Shown: one piece after another, positions 1 through 9,422 of the stretch
Layout: each line of letters begins with the position of its first letter
Position numbering within the stretch: the first letter of the stretch is position 1
Assembly (NCBI RefSeq): GCF_030814835.1
Contig: NZ_JAUSVS010000001.1
Coordinates: forward strand, 501,001-565,000
Direction: 5' to 3'
Source of the DNA: Caulobacter ginsengisoli
Lineage (GTDB): Bacteria > Pseudomonadota > Alphaproteobacteria > Caulobacterales > Caulobacteraceae
Length of the DNA stretch: 64,000 bases
Notes under the pieces: generated by a model
The model's database searches: none
Told to the model about the DNA's origin: nothing
The model's input: the letters and a program-made list of their open reading frames with translations, nothing else
Position numbers and translations under genes: made by a program

Positions 1-234
1 TTCCGCAGCAAGGCCGTGCGGGCTCTGATGGATGACGAATTGACCCGCGCCCACCGCGCCTCGGCCCTGGCCTTGGGCTACTACGCGGCCATGCTGGCGG
101 CGATCGTGCTCTATGTGGTCTCGCAGTACGTGCGGATGAGCGCCCCGGAGGCCATCCACCTGATCGTCAGCGCCGGGGTCCTGGCGCCGATGCTGCGGTT
201 CGTGTTCCTGGAGCGGCGGGCTGAGCGAAGCTAG
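1..234 (+). CDS. C-terminal part of a small membrane protein (5' end outside window)
   Basis: The frame is open from base 1 (codons for F-R-S-K-A precede an internal GTG at 16), so the gene very likely starts upstream of the window. The visible 77 residues hold two hydrophobic stretches, around the LGYYAAMLAAIVLYVVSQYV segment and the HLIVSAGVLAPMLRFVF segment, then a basic end. This suggests two membrane helices with a cytoplasmic C-terminus. Its TAG stop overlaps the stop of the convergent arfB gene in a shared CTAG palindrome. No family is recognised. Confidence 0.6.
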   Translation, partial: FRSKAVRALMDDELTRAHRASALALGYYAAMLAAIVLYVVSQYVRMSAPEAIHLIVSAGVLAPMLRFVFLERRAERS

Positions 235-656
235 TCTTCCAATCCCGGCCGCCCACGCCCGCCCTTGATCGTCGCCCGTCGGCTCTTGCCGTCCAGCCGC
301 TTCTGCTTGGCCGCCTTGCTGGGCTTGGTCGGGCGGCGGGGCGGGGGCGGGGGCTGCGCGGCCTTGCGGATCAATTCGGCCAGGCGGTCCAGGGCGTCGG
401 CCTTGTTGCGCTCCTGGGTGCGGAAGCGGTTGGCGGTCAGGACGATGACGCCGTCATTGGTCAGCCGCGAGCCGGCCAGCTTCTGCAGCCGCACGCTGAT
501 GTCGTTGGTCAGCGCTGGCGACAGCCGGGCGTCGAAGCGCAGCTGCACCGCCGTCGCCACCTTGTTGACGTTCTGACCGCCCGGCCCCGAGGCGCGGATG
601 AAGGAGAGCTCCACCTCGCTGTCGTCCAGGCTGATCTGATCGGTGATCTCGATCAT
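231..656 (-). CDS. arfB: alternative ribosome-rescue factor / peptidyl-tRNA hydrolase ArfB
   Basis: This 141-aa protein is of the ArfB (YaeJ) type. ArfB hydrolyses peptidyl-tRNA on ribosomes stalled on mRNAs without a stop codon. The class I release-factor motif is seen as RASGPGGQNVNKV near residues 21-33, with GGQ as the catalytic tripeptide. The tail from about residue 100 is Pro-, Lys- and Arg-rich (KPSKAAKQKRLDGKSRR), matching the basic tail that in ArfB enters the empty mRNA channel. A full release factor would be far longer and carry an anticodon-like domain. Its ATG overlaps the stop of the upstream DUF188 gene (ATGA), so it is the last gene of a coupled three-gene operon. Confidence 0.92.
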   Translation of the reverse strand: MIEITDQISLDDSEVELSFIRASGPGGQNVNKVATAVQLRFDARLSPALTNDISVRLQKLAGSRLTNDGVIVLTANRFRTQERNKADALDRLAELIRKAAQPPPPPRRPTKPSKAAKQKRLDGKSRRATIKGGRGRPGLED

Positions 657-1132
657 CGGCCCAGCTTCCGCCGACGGGTTTCCTTCTGCACTGCCTCGTC
701 CAGGGCCTGCAGGAAGCGCGAGCGGGCGGTGCGGTCGAAGGGCGGCGGGCCGCCGGTGATCTCGCCGGTCGAGCGGATGTGCTCCATGATCGCCCGCTGG
801 GCCAGGGCCGAGCCGATGCTGTCGGGCGTGAACGGCCGGCCATCGGGCCGCAGCGCCGCGCCGCCGGCCTTCAGCACCCGGTCGGCCAGGGGGATGTCGT
901 TGGTGATGGCGATATCGCCCTTCAGGATGTTCTCGGCGATCCAGTCGTCGGCGACGTCGGGACCGGCCTCGACCACCACCCGCTCGATCAGCGGGTGGGC
1001 GGGAACCATCATGAAACTGTTGGAGACCACGAAGGTCTTCAGGCCATAGCGTTGGGCCACGCGATAGGTCTCGTCCTTCACCGGGCAGGCGTCGGCGTCG
1101 ATGAACACCCGGATCGGAACGTTCTCGGTCAC
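653..1132 (-). CDS. YaiI/YqxD family protein (DUF188)
   Basis: The 159-aa product begins IRVFIDADACPVKDE after a short lead, the hallmark of the YaiI/YqxD (DUF188) family. The family has a PIN-like fold and its function is not established. Further signatures are FVVSNSFMMVPAHP, WIAENILKGDIAITNDIPLA and a C-terminal RSRFLQALD segment. The GTG start at 1132 gives the family's usual N-terminus and overlaps the upstream hydrolase stop (GTGA). The open frame continues upstream, but only as an Arg/Gly-rich shadow of the hydrolase gene. It sits between the alpha/beta hydrolase and arfB. Confidence 0.88.
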   Translation of the reverse strand: MTENVPIRVFIDADACPVKDETYRVAQRYGLKTFVVSNSFMMVPAHPLIERVVVEAGPDVADDWIAENILKGDIAITNDIPLADRVLKAGGAALRPDGRPFTPDSIGSALAQRAIMEHIRSTGEITGGPPPFDRTARSRFLQALDEAVQKETRRRKLGR

Positions 1133-2025
1133 GGCAGCAGAATCTTCAGCTGCGCCCCGGCGTCGGCGACGGCGTCGCGGGCCTGGGCCGACAGGTGGGT
1201 CAGGTTGATAAAGCCGTGCGGCAGGGCGTCGTGGCGGCGGACGATGACGGAAACGCCGGCGGCGGTCAGGGCCTGGCCATAGCGTTCGACGTCGGGCCGC
1301 ACGGGATCCAGCGGGCCGCCGATCAGCAGCAGGGTGGGCGGCGTGCCCGGGCCGACCGTCTCCATCAGGCTGGGGGCGTCGCAGGTCAGAGCGGTGCGGA
1401 TATAAGCCACCGCCAGGCGCCCGACGATGCGGCCGTCCCGGAACAGGGTCTCGGCCCAGGCCTCGTCGTCCATGTCGACCAGCGGATAGACCAGGGCCTG
1501 GGCGGCGATGGCGCCCGGCCGCCCAGCACTGATTTCGGCGGCGTTGATCTGGGCAGCCGCGGTGGCGGCCAGCCAGCCGCCGGCCGAATCCCCGCCGACC
1601 ACCACCTTGCCGGCCCCGAAATAGTGGGCGTTGCCCCGCGCCCACTCCATGACCTTCAGGGCGTCGTCGAGCTGGGCCGGGAAGGGGGCGTCGGGGGCCA
1701 GGCGGTACGAGGCCGAGATGATCCGCCAGCCGCTGGCGGCGGCCAGCCGGATGCAGAAGGCCTCGTGGGTCATCGGCCCGCCCAGCACGAAGCCGCCGCC
1801 ATGGAAGAACACCATCAGCGGTCCGCCCGGCTTGGCGTCGTGGGGTAGGTAGAACCGCCCCTTCAGTCCGCCGGCCGCGCCGGGCAGCCGCATCTCGTCG
1901 ATCCGGGCCAGCCCCGGCAGGCTCTTGTCGCGGCCGGTCAGCAGGTGATTGACCGCCTGGCGCACACGCTCCAGGCCCAGGCCGTGCAGACGGGCGGGCA
2001 GGGTGGCGAGGTCTTCCTGGTTCAT
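1129..2025 (-). CDS. alpha/beta hydrolase (hormone-sensitive lipase-like esterase)
   Basis: This 298-aa protein has the oxyanion-hole motif HGGGFVLGG and the nucleophile elbow GDSAGG of the hormone-sensitive lipase (HSL) group of carboxylesterases. A late LPHGFINL segment supplies the likely catalytic His. The expected activity is hydrolysis of short acyl esters; the substrate cannot be told. No signal peptide is seen, so it is probably cytoplasmic. The ATG at 2025 follows a GGGGGA ribosome site 4-5 nt upstream. It starts a three-gene operon with 4-nt overlaps into the DUF188 protein and ArfB. Its start lies 10 nt downstream of the tRNA-Thr 3' end on the same strand, so co-transcription with the tRNA is possible. 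Confidence 0.85.
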   Translation of the reverse strand: MNQEDLATLPARLHGLGLERVRQAVNHLLTGRDKSLPGLARIDEMRLPGAAGGLKGRFYLPHDAKPGGPLMVFFHGGGFVLGGPMTHEAFCIRLAAASGWRIISASYRLAPDAPFPAQLDDALKVMEWARGNAHYFGAGKVVVGGDSAGGWLAATAAAQINAAEISAGRPGAIAAQALVYPLVDMDDEAWAETLFRDGRIVGRLAVAYIRTALTCDAPSLMETVGPGTPPTLLLIGGPLDPVRPDVERYGQALTAAGVSVIVRRHDALPHGFINLTHLSAQARDAVADAGAQLKILLP

Positions 2026-2035
2026 GAGTCCCCCA

Positions 2036-2111
2036 TGGTGCCGGCTGCAGGAATCGAACCCGCGACCTTCGGTTTACAAAACCGCTGCTCTACCATCTGA
2101 GCTAAGCCGGC
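2036..2111 (-). tRNA. tRNA-Thr (anticodon TGT), CCA encoded
   Basis: On the minus strand the 7-bp acceptor stem begins GCCGGCT and ends with its partner, then discriminator A and a genomically encoded CCA. The anticodon loop TTTGTAA reads TGT (threonine ACA codons). The D-loop (AGCTCAGATGGTAGAGC) and T-arm (GGTTCGATTCC) are canonical. Total length is 76 nt. The outermost anticodon-stem pair is a G-A mismatch. It is divergent from metG and lies just upstream of the hydrolase operon. Confidence 0.96.
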
Positions 2112-2208
2112 CTATCGCTTGGGAAACCGCTTATGCCGCAGGCCGGGCGGCCTGGAAAGGCTTGGCCTGCTTCCGTTTTCCCCCGCGCCCCTCTATATGC
2201 GCAGCCCC

Positions 2209-3921
2209 ATGGCTCGCATCCTGATCACCTCCGCCCTCCCGTACATCAACGGCGTCAAGCACCTGGGCAACCTGGTGGGCTCGATGCTGCCGGCGGACGT
2301 GTTCGCGCGCTTCCAGCGCTCGCGGGGCCATGAGGTGCTCTATATCTGCGCCACCGACGAGCACGGCACCCCGGCCGAGCTGGCCGCCGCCGCGGCCGGC
2401 CAGGACGTGCGCACCTATTGCGACGAGCAGCACACCATCCAGCATGACCTGTCGCGCGGGTTCGGCCTGTCGTTCGACTGGTTCGGCCGCAGCTCCAATC
2501 CGCCCAATCACCGCCTGACCCAGCATTTCGCCGAAGTCCTGGAGGCCAAGGGGCTGATCGAGGAGCGGACCGACAAGATGGTCTACTCGCTCACCGATAG
2601 GCGCTTCCTGCCCGACCGTTACGTCGAGGGAACCTGCCCCAGGTGCGGCTTCGAAAAGGCGCGCGGCGATCAGTGCGACAATTGCGGATCGCTCCTGGAC
2701 CCGATCGACCTGATCAACCCCTACTCGGCCATCTCCGGCTCGCGCGACATCGAGGTGCGCGACACCCGCCATCTCTATCTCCTGCAGAGCAAACTGCAGG
2801 ACCGCATCAGGGCCTGGGTCGACTCCAAGGCCGCCGACTGGCCTCTGCTGACCAAGTCCATCGCCTACAAGCACCTGGACGAGGGGCTGATCGACCGGGG
2901 CATCACCCGCGACCTGGAATGGGGCATTCCGGTCATCAAGGATGGCCTGCCGCGCGCCGGGTTCGAGGACAAGGTCTTCTATGTCTGGTTCGACGCTCCG
3001 ATCGAGTACATCGCCGCCACCGAGGAGTGGGCTGAGGCGACCGGGGGGAACTGGGAGCGCTGGTGGCGCACCGACAAGGGCGCGGGCGACGTCGAATACG
3101 TCCAGTTCATGGGCAAGGACAACGTCGCCTTCCACACCGTCAGCTTTCCGGTGACCCTGCTGGGCTCGGAGGAGCCGTGGAAGTCGGTCGACCGGCTCAA
3201 GGCCTTCAACTGGCTGAACTGGTACGGCGGCAAGTTCTCGACCAGCGGCAAGCGCGGGGTGTTCATGGACACCGCCCTGGAACTGCTGCCGGCCGACCTG
3301 TGGCGCTGGTACCTGTTGTCCAACGCCCCGGAAGGGTCCGACACCGCCTTCACCTGGGAGCAGTTCCAGGGCGCGGTGAACAAGGACCTGGCCGACGTGC
3401 TGGGCAATTTCGTCAACCGCATCGCCAAGTTCTGCGAGAGCAAGTTCGAGGGCGTCGTGCCCGAGGGCGGCGAGCCGGGACCGCGCGAGCAGCAACTCTA
3501 CGCCGACATCGGCGCCGGCCTGACCCAGCTCGACGAGGCCCTGCAGGGCATCGAGATCCGCAAGGCCGCCCAGGCGCTGCGGGCCTTGTGGGTGCTGGGC
3601 AACGAGTATCTGCAGGAAGCCGCCCCCTGGACGGCCATCAAGACCGACCGCGACCGGGCGGCCGTGGTGGTGCGCACGGGACTGAACCTGGCGGCCTTCT
3701 ACGCGCGGGTGTCGGCGCCCTTCATCCCCTGGGCTTCGGAAGCCGTCTGCGACGCCCTGGGCCAGCCCTGGCCGCCGCAATGGCCCTCGCAGGACATCGC
3801 CGCCGAACTCAACAGGCTGACCCCCGGGGCGGCGATGCGCGCGCCCGACGTGCTGTTCAAGAAGATCGAGGACGAGCAGGTCGCCGAGTGGACCGAGCGG
3901 TTCAAGGGCGAGGAAGGGTAG
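2209..3921 (+). CDS. metG: methionine--tRNA ligase
   Basis: Methionyl-tRNA synthetase (570 aa) charges tRNA-Met for initiation and elongation. The class I signature is seen in [14 protein letters not shown], where HLGN replaces HIGH, and in a KFSTS sequence at the KMSKS position ([13 protein letters not shown]). A zinc knuckle with two CxxC pairs (CPRCGF, CDNCGS) lies near residues 145-165. [15 protein letters not shown] and the helical anticodon-binding domain follow. The ATG at 2209 gives the family N-terminus [14 protein letters not shown]; an in-frame ATG at 2197 would add four residues. No C-terminal EMAP/tRNA-binding domain is present. It is convergent with the TerC gene 12 nt downstream. 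Confidence 0.96.
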   Translation: MARILITSALPYINGVKHLGNLVGSMLPADVFARFQRSRGHEVLYICATDEHGTPAELAAAAAGQDVRTYCDEQHTIQHDLSRGFGLSFDWFGRSSNPPNHRLTQHFAEVLEAKGLIEERTDKMVYSLTDRRFLPDRYVEGTCPRCGFEKARGDQCDNCGSLLDPIDLINPYSAISGSRDIEVRDTRHLYLLQSKLQDRIRAWVDSKAADWPLLTKSIAYKHLDEGLIDRGITRDLEWGIPVIKDGLPRAGFEDKVFYVWFDAPIEYIAATEEWAEATGGNWERWWRTDKGAGDVEYVQFMGKDNVAFHTVSFPVTLLGSEEPWKSVDRLKAFNWLNWYGGKFSTSGKRGVFMDTALELLPADLWRWYLLSNAPEGSDTAFTWEQFQGAVNKDLADVLGNFVNRIAKFCESKFEGVVPEGGEPGPREQQLYADIGAGLTQLDEALQGIEIRKAAQALRALWVLGNEYLQEAAPWTAIKTDRDRAAVVVRTGLNLAAFYARVSAPFIPWASEAVCDALGQPWPPQWPSQDIAAELNRLTPGAAMRAPDVLFKKIEDEQVAEWTERFKGEEG

Positions 3922-3933
3922 GGGGCGGCGCCC

Positions 3934-4638
3934 CTACCTCTTCTCGAACTCGCGCTGTTCCCCAGGCCCGATGTCGCCGATGTCGGGCATGTACTGGTTG
4001 TAGACCGCGGTCCTGTCCATGCGGACCACCACCTCGCGGTGACCTTCCCAGATCATCCGGACGGCGATGATGAATACGAACAGCAGGCCCAGATAGCCCA
4101 GCCAGCGCCAGCGGTGCAGCAGCTTGGCGATGGCATGGGCGGCCAGGCCCATCAGGGTCACCGAGGCCAGCAGGCCGATCAGCAGCACCCACGGATACTG
4201 CCGGGCCGCCCCGGCCACGGCCAGGACGTTGTCCAGCGACATCGAGACGTCGGCGACCAGGATCTGGATCAGGGCCTGGCGCAGGGTCTTGGTCGGGGCG
4301 GTGATGGCCACGCCCTCGGCGTCGACATTGGCGGGCTCGTGCATGTCCCGCCACATCTTCCAGCAGACCCAGAGCAGCAACACGCCGCCGGCCAGCAACA
4401 GGCCGATGATCTTCAAAAGCTGCACGGCCACCATGGCGAAGCCGATCAGCAGCACCACCGCCCCGGCCAGGCCGTAGACGATGGCCTGGCGCCGCTGCTT
4501 GGGCGGCAGGCCGGCCGCGGCCATGCCCACGGCCACGGCGTTGTCGCCGGCCAGGGTCAGGTCGATCAGCAGGACGGTGAAAAGCGCGGAGAGCGGCCCG
4601 GCCCAGGTTCCGGCGTGGGCGTTGAGGAATTCGATCAT
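3934..4638 (-). CDS. TerC/YjbE family integral membrane protein
   Basis: The 234-aa protein has about seven hydrophobic helices and the paired acidic membrane motifs of the TerC superfamily: LIDLTLAGDNAVAVGMA (D26, D32) and LVADVSMSLDNVLAVAG (D130, D136). Members such as YjbE, Alx and MntP-like proteins are linked to manganese or metal-ion export and redox stress; the ion here is inferred only from family. The C-terminus has a conserved RMIWEGHREVVVR segment. It lies downstream of, and on the same strand as, a lipoprotein with a huge His/Asp tail, which strengthens a metal-handling role. A strong hairpin separates the two genes. No yybP-ykoY riboswitch was recognised in the short leader. Confidence 0.85.
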   Translation of the reverse strand: MIEFLNAHAGTWAGPLSALFTVLLIDLTLAGDNAVAVGMAAAGLPPKQRRQAIVYGLAGAVVLLIGFAMVAVQLLKIIGLLLAGGVLLLWVCWKMWRDMHEPANVDAEGVAITAPTKTLRQALIQILVADVSMSLDNVLAVAGAARQYPWVLLIGLLASVTLMGLAAHAIAKLLHRWRWLGYLGLLFVFIIAVRMIWEGHREVVVRMDRTAVYNQYMPDIGDIGPGEQREFEKR

Positions 4639-4654
4639 GGTTTCACATGCGCGA

Positions 4655-4684
4655 GCCGCCGGCCCTGTTCAAGGGGCCGGCGGC
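4655..4684 (-). terminator. strong GC hairpin between lipoprotein gene and TerC gene
   Basis: An 11-bp perfect inverted repeat (GCCGCCGGCCC / GGGCCGGCGGC) with an 8-nt loop lies between the stop of the His/Asp-tail lipoprotein gene and the ATG of the TerC gene. No T-run follows on the minus strand, so it is not a canonical intrinsic terminator. It may act as an mRNA 3'-end stabiliser or partial terminator that sets the ratio of the two products. Confidence 0.5.
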
Positions 4685-4719
4685 CGCTGCGGTCAGGAAA
4701 CACGCGCGATCCCTGCGGA

Positions 4720-6711
4720 TCAGGCGTGTTCGTGCTCGTGGTGATCCTTGTGGGCGTGGTCGTCATGCCCATGGTGATCGTCGTGGCCATGATGGTCATG
4801 GCCGTCGGTGGTCTCGGCCAGCGGGGCCGCGGCGGCATGATCGTCATGACCATGGTGACCGTGATCGTCGTGACCATCCGTGACCGCTGCGACCGAGTGG
4901 TCGTCGTGGCCGGAGTCGGGCGTCGTGGTGGCATACATGCCTAGCGGGGCAGGATCGGAGCCGTGATCGCCCTGGGCGTGGTGGTCGTCGCGCCCATGCG
5001 CATCGTGGCTGTGGTCGCCGGTCTCGGCCAGGGGGGCGGCGACGCCATGGTTGTCATGGCCGTGATCGTCGTGATGGCCGTGGTCGTCGTGGCCATGCGC
5101 ATCATGCCCATGATCATCATGACCAGCCTCGGCCAGCGGCGCGACGGCGCTGTGGTCGTCATGGCCGTGGTTGTCGTGGCTGTGGTCGTCATGATGGCCA
5201 TGATCGTCTTGGCCATGAGCGTCGGAGCCATGAGCGTCGTCATGATGCTCGTCATGGGCATGGGCGGCGGCGGCGCCCAAGGCGGCCCCGCCGGCGGCGG
5301 CGATCATCGGGTTGACGTAGCCATGGTTGTCGTCGTGGTGATCGTCCTTGGCCGCGAGGGCCGGTTCCGGCTCCATCTCGTTGCGGCCGTAGTCGGTCAT
5401 GGTGCGGTATTTGCGGCGGCGCTCGGCGCGGGCGCGGCTGGCGCCGGCTCCCCGGGCGACCATCCACAGCACGATGAGGGCGATGAGACCGATCAGGGCG
5501 GCCGTGACGTTGCTGGTCTTGGCCTTGATCCCGCCCAGGTCGAGGGTGGGCATACCCGGCCAGCTGAGGCCGTCCAGGCTGAAGCGGGGCATCTTGAAGC
5601 CCTTGGCCTTCGCCTTGGCGTCGTCGACGGCCCCGGCCACGGCCTGTTCCAGGCTGGCCAGCGAGAAGGTCACGGGCGCGCCCTTGCCCTTCAGGGTCCC
5701 GTCGACATCGGCCCGCAGGGGCGACTTCTCGCCGGTCCCCGGCTTGACCTGCCAGTCGAAGCTGGTGGCCTGGCCGGCGGCGAGCGGCTTGGTCTGCTTG
5801 CCGGGCGGGTCGATGACATAGCCCTGGCCCGAGAGGGTGGCGCTGACCTCGGCCTTCCTGGCCTGCTTGGTCAGGCCCAGCTTGGCGGCCTCACGCTGGA
5901 TGATGCCCAGCAGGTCTTGCGGCAGGGTCAGGGTGACCTTGGACGGCTGGCCCTTGGAGAGGGCGTCCGGCACGGTCAGGGTCGCACCCTTGGTGGCCTC
6001 GCCCTTGACGGCCGCCGACAGCTTGTCGGCCGGGGTCATCGGGGCGGCGGGCGGCGGGGCGGGCGTGACGGCCGGCGCGGGCGGGGCCACGGCGGCGGGC
6101 GCCGGCGTATAGGTGGGCTTGGGCGCGGGGGCCGGGGCGACCGGCGCAGCCGGCTTATAGGCCACGGTCGGCGCGGGCTTGGGCGCTGGCCGAACGACGG
6201 GCGCGGCACCGTAGGAAGGCGCGCCGTAATAGCTGCGGCGGCGGGCCGGGGCTGTGGCGGCCCGGGCGGCGTAGCGGGTCGGATAGACGCGGCGGCGCTC
6301 GGCCGGGCTCATATCCTCGGGATTGGCGATGGGGTCCATGGCCACGACGGTCATGCCGTCAGGCCGCGTCCAGGTCCGGAAGCCCTTGCCCTTCTTGGTC
6401 GCGACGCCCTTGCAGCGGTCGCCGTAGATCTTGAGGCACTGCTCCAGCGGCATCTGGTTCGGATTGGCGATGGGCGCCATGCCGGCATAGTCGGCGCCGG
6501 CGGTCGGGCCGCCGGCCAGGCCGCTGTCCTCGGCGCGGCGACGGGCCGGCGGGGTGGGGCCACCCGACAGGGTCGCCTGCGGGGCCGATCCATAGGAAGA
6601 AGGCGGCGGCGTGCTGTAGCCGTCGTCGGGCTGCGCTCCACAACCGTTCAACACCATGAAGGCCGCGCTGGACACCACACAAGCGGCCAGCCTTGCCCAA
6701 CTCCTCGCCAT
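4720..6711 (-). CDS. lipoprotein with membrane helix and extended His/Asp-rich C-terminal tail
   Basis: 663 aa from the ATG at 6711. The signal sequence ends in a lipobox VLNGC (Cys24). Residues ~50-150 hold two similar PIANPNQM / PIANPEDM motifs; a Pro/Ala-rich linker follows to about residue 235, then a domain with TLTVPDALSKGQPSKVTLTLP. A single membrane helix (NVTAALIGLIALIVLWMVAR, ~residues 402-423) is followed by RARAERRRKYR, so by the positive-inside rule the remaining ~235 residues face the cytoplasm. From ~455 to the end the protein is made of HDDHGHDDHGHD-type repeats broken by AVAPLAE/AAPLAET spacers. Such tails bind Zn, Ni, Co or Mn, or buffer metal; this is inference. An upstream in-frame ATG would add 13 residues, but the lipobox and a GGGGG site favour 6711. 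No family name is recognised. Confidence 0.75.
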   Translation of the reverse strand: MARSWARLAACVVSSAAFMVLNGCGAQPDDGYSTPPPSSYGSAPQATLSGGPTPPARRRAEDSGLAGGPTAGADYAGMAPIANPNQMPLEQCLKIYGDRCKGVATKKGKGFRTWTRPDGMTVVAMDPIANPEDMSPAERRRVYPTRYAARAATAPARRRSYYGAPSYGAAPVVRPAPKPAPTVAYKPAAPVAPAPAPKPTYTPAPAAVAPPAPAVTPAPPPAAPMTPADKLSAAVKGEATKGATLTVPDALSKGQPSKVTLTLPQDLLGIIQREAAKLGLTKQARKAEVSATLSGQGYVIDPPGKQTKPLAAGQATSFDWQVKPGTGEKSPLRADVDGTLKGKGAPVTFSLASLEQAVAGAVDDAKAKAKGFKMPRFSLDGLSWPGMPTLDLGGIKAKTSNVTAALIGLIALIVLWMVARGAGASRARAERRRKYRTMTDYGRNEMEPEPALAAKDDHHDDNHGYVNPMIAAAGGAALGAAAAHAHDEHHDDAHGSDAHGQDDHGHHDDHSHDNHGHDDHSAVAPLAEAGHDDHGHDAHGHDDHGHHDDHGHDNHGVAAPLAETGDHSHDAHGRDDHHAQGDHGSDPAPLGMYATTTPDSGHDDHSVAAVTDGHDDHGHHGHDDHAAAAPLAETTDGHDHHGHDDHHGHDDHAHKDHHEHEHA

Positions 6712-6740
6712 CGGAACCCCCGAACCCATGTCGACAAAAC

Positions 6741-6760
6741 GGCGGAGCACTGTCTCCGCC
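6741..6760. repeat. hairpin in the leader of the His/Asp-tail lipoprotein gene
   Basis: A perfect 7-bp inverted repeat (GGCGGAG / CTCCGCC, 6-nt loop) lies 30 nt upstream of the lipoprotein start. The rest of the 216-bp gap between that gene and the end of rlmB shows nothing else recognisable. It could be a leader structure or an operator. Confidence 0.35.
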
Positions 6761-6927
6761 GCCTATCCGACGGAACCAAATCACGCATCTGCGACAGTTG
6801 GAACCGTAATTTTCAGATTTCAGTAACCACTTCGCCTGTGGGGCGAGCGCTGGGGAGGTTTCAGTCGCGATTTCGGGCAGTTGGGGTCAGAACGTGCACT
6901 GAGCTTTGGTTAGGCCGAACCGCTCTT

Positions 6928-7737
6928 TCAGGATTTCCGGCCTATTCCGGGCCGGCTGGCCTCATAGAGTGCGATGGCGGCGGCGTTGGAGACGTTCAGG
7001 CTCTCGAAGCCACCCGGCATGGGGATGCGCGCCAGAATGTCGCAGTGCTCGGCGACCAGCCGGCGGATGCCTTCGCCTTCCGATCCGAGCACCAGCACGG
7101 TGGCGCTGCCTTCGAGGGCATCGGCCAGGTCCGTGTCGGCCGCGCCGTCCAGCCCCACCACCTTCCAGCCCAGCTCGGAGAGCCGCTCCAGGGCGCGGGA
7201 GAGGTTGACGACCGAGGCGTGGTCGATCTGGTCGACGGCGCCGGCGGCGGCCTTGGCGAGGGCGCCGGTCAGGGGCGGGGCGTTGCGGTCCTGCAGAATG
7301 ATTCCCTTGGCCCCGAAGGCGGCGGCCGAGCGGAAGATGGCCCCGACATTCTGCGGGTCGGTGATCTGGTCCAGCATGACCAGCACCCCCTTGGCGGGCG
7401 AGCCGATGGCGTCGATGTCGGACCCCTCCAGCGGCTCGGGCTTCATGGCCAGGCCCTGGTGCACCGCGCCCTGGGGCAGGTAGCGGGCGATCTCCTGGGC
7501 CTCCAGGATCTCCAAATTCTTGTGGCCGCTCAGCTTTTTGGCCCGGTCGGCCGTCGCCACCAGGCGGCGCGGCTCGCCCCGTTTGGGGTTGGCGAGCGCC
7601 GCTTCGACCGCGTGCACGCCCCACAGCCAGTCCTTGCCGTCGCCATGGGCGGCCTTTCCCCGAGGGGCATTCGGCCCCCGGTCGAGCCTCGGTTTGAAGC
7701 CTTTTTTCCGGTCGTTGCGTTCATGGGGGGACGACAC
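6928..7737 (-). CDS. rlmB: 23S rRNA (guanosine-2'-O-)-methyltransferase RlmB
   Basis: This is a 269-aa SpoU/TrmH-family (SPOUT) enzyme that 2'-O-methylates a conserved guanosine of 23S rRNA (G2251 in E. coli). The three SpoU motifs are visible: DPQNVGAIFRSAAAFGA, VLGSEGEGIRRL and GGFESLNVSNAAAIALYE. The N-terminus is a basic, disordered stretch (ERNDRKKGFKPRLDR) before the substrate-binding domain WLWGVHAVEAALANPKRG. The GTG at 7737 was chosen because the longer open frame (to 7923) merely reads the tRNA-Tyr gene antisense. No good ribosome site is seen. The start overlaps the likely promoter of the tRNA-tuf unit on the other strand. Confidence 0.9.
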   Translation of the reverse strand: MSSPHERNDRKKGFKPRLDRGPNAPRGKAAHGDGKDWLWGVHAVEAALANPKRGEPRRLVATADRAKKLSGHKNLEILEAQEIARYLPQGAVHQGLAMKPEPLEGSDIDAIGSPAKGVLVMLDQITDPQNVGAIFRSAAAFGAKGIILQDRNAPPLTGALAKAAAGAVDQIDHASVVNLSRALERLSELGWKVVGLDGAADTDLADALEGSATVLVLGSEGEGIRRLVAEHCDILARIPMPGGFESLNVSNAAAIALYEASRPGIGRKS

Positions 7738-7743
7738 TATAAG
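7715..7743 (+). promoter_or_regulatory. probable promoter of the tRNA-Tyr/tRNA-Gly/tuf unit
   Basis: TTGCGT (7715-7720), a 17-nt spacer and TATAAG (7738-7743) give a good vegetative promoter about 85 nt upstream of tRNA-Tyr. It overlaps the start of the divergent rlmB gene, so the two transcription units may interfere. The call is based on spacing and sequence only. Confidence 0.45.
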
Positions 7744-7826
7744 ACGCGCTCCGATTTGGGGCCCCGGCCTTTTCCGCACCTGCGGAGGGCCTGGACGCCA
7801 AGGATGGAATGCCTGAAAGCGCGCTT

Positions 7827-7910
7827 GGGGGAATGTCCCGAGCGGCAAAGGGGGCGGACTGTAAATCCGCTGCGTAAGCTTCGAAGGTTCGAGTCCTTCT
7901 TCCCCCACCA
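7827..7910 (+). tRNA. tRNA-Tyr (anticodon GTA), CCA encoded
   Basis: The acceptor stem GGGGGAA pairs with TTCCCCC. The anticodon segment GGACTGTAAATCC shows GTA in a 7-nt loop. A long variable arm (class II) and T-arm GGTTCGAGTCC follow, with ACCA encoded at the end. Length is 84 nt. It is the first gene of a tRNA-Tyr, tRNA-Gly, tuf array like the E. coli tufB locus. Confidence 0.97.
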
Positions 7911-7991
7911 CGCGTGCTTTCAAGGTCTTCCGTTTTTGGCAGTTCCGAACGAACGAACGGGAGATTCTTTGATCCCTGCCCGCTCAGGCAG

Positions 7992-8065
7992 GCGGGTATA
8001 GCACAGTGGTAGTGCAGCAGCCTTCCAAGCTGAGGATGCGGGTTCGATTCCCGCTACCCGCTCCA
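7992..8065 (+). tRNA. tRNA-Gly (anticodon TCC), CCA encoded
   Basis: The acceptor stem GCGGGTA pairs with TACCCGC. The anticodon loop CTTCCAA reads TCC (GGA/GGG codons). The T-arm is GGTTCGATTCC, then discriminator T and CCA. Length is 74 nt. It lies 63 nt upstream of tuf and is probably processed from the same transcript. Confidence 0.97.
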
Positions 8066-8128
8066 AAGCCCACTCTCTATATACACGCCCCAATTCACCC
8101 TCGCTGACACCTCAAGGTTCCAAGAACG

Positions 8129-9319
<1,191 letters not shown>

Positions 9320-9345
9320 GGTTCTTCACCCCGCTGAACGAACAG

Positions 9346-9374
9346 AACCCCGGCGGGCAACCGCCGGGGTTTTT
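9346..9374 (+). terminator. intrinsic terminator after tuf
   Basis: An 11-bp perfect stem (AACCCCGGCGG / CCGCCGGGGTT) with a GCAA tetraloop is followed by three further T residues. It lies 26 nt after the tuf stop and ends the tRNA-tuf transcription unit. Confidence 0.92.
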
Positions 9375-9422
9375 GATTCTCCGGGTCCCAGGCTAGGCTG
9401 CGCCCCCAGCCAGGAGACTCCC

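Noticed and set aside
4639..4719. yybP-ykoY manganese riboswitch before the TerC gene
   Set aside because: The leader is only 81 nt and holds one simple GC hairpin; the riboswitch's conserved loops were not found.
7738..7923. N-terminal extension of RlmB (MKARVVGEEGLEPSK..)
   Set aside because: These codons are the antisense of tRNA-Tyr; the EEGLEPSK pattern is a known artefact of tRNA genes read in reverse.
4963..8001. A 1012-residue open frame on the plus strand
   Set aside because: It is a shadow of the His/Asp-tail lipoprotein and rlmB in a GC-rich genome; the product is a low-complexity Val/Gly/Arg chain and it runs through tRNA-Tyr.
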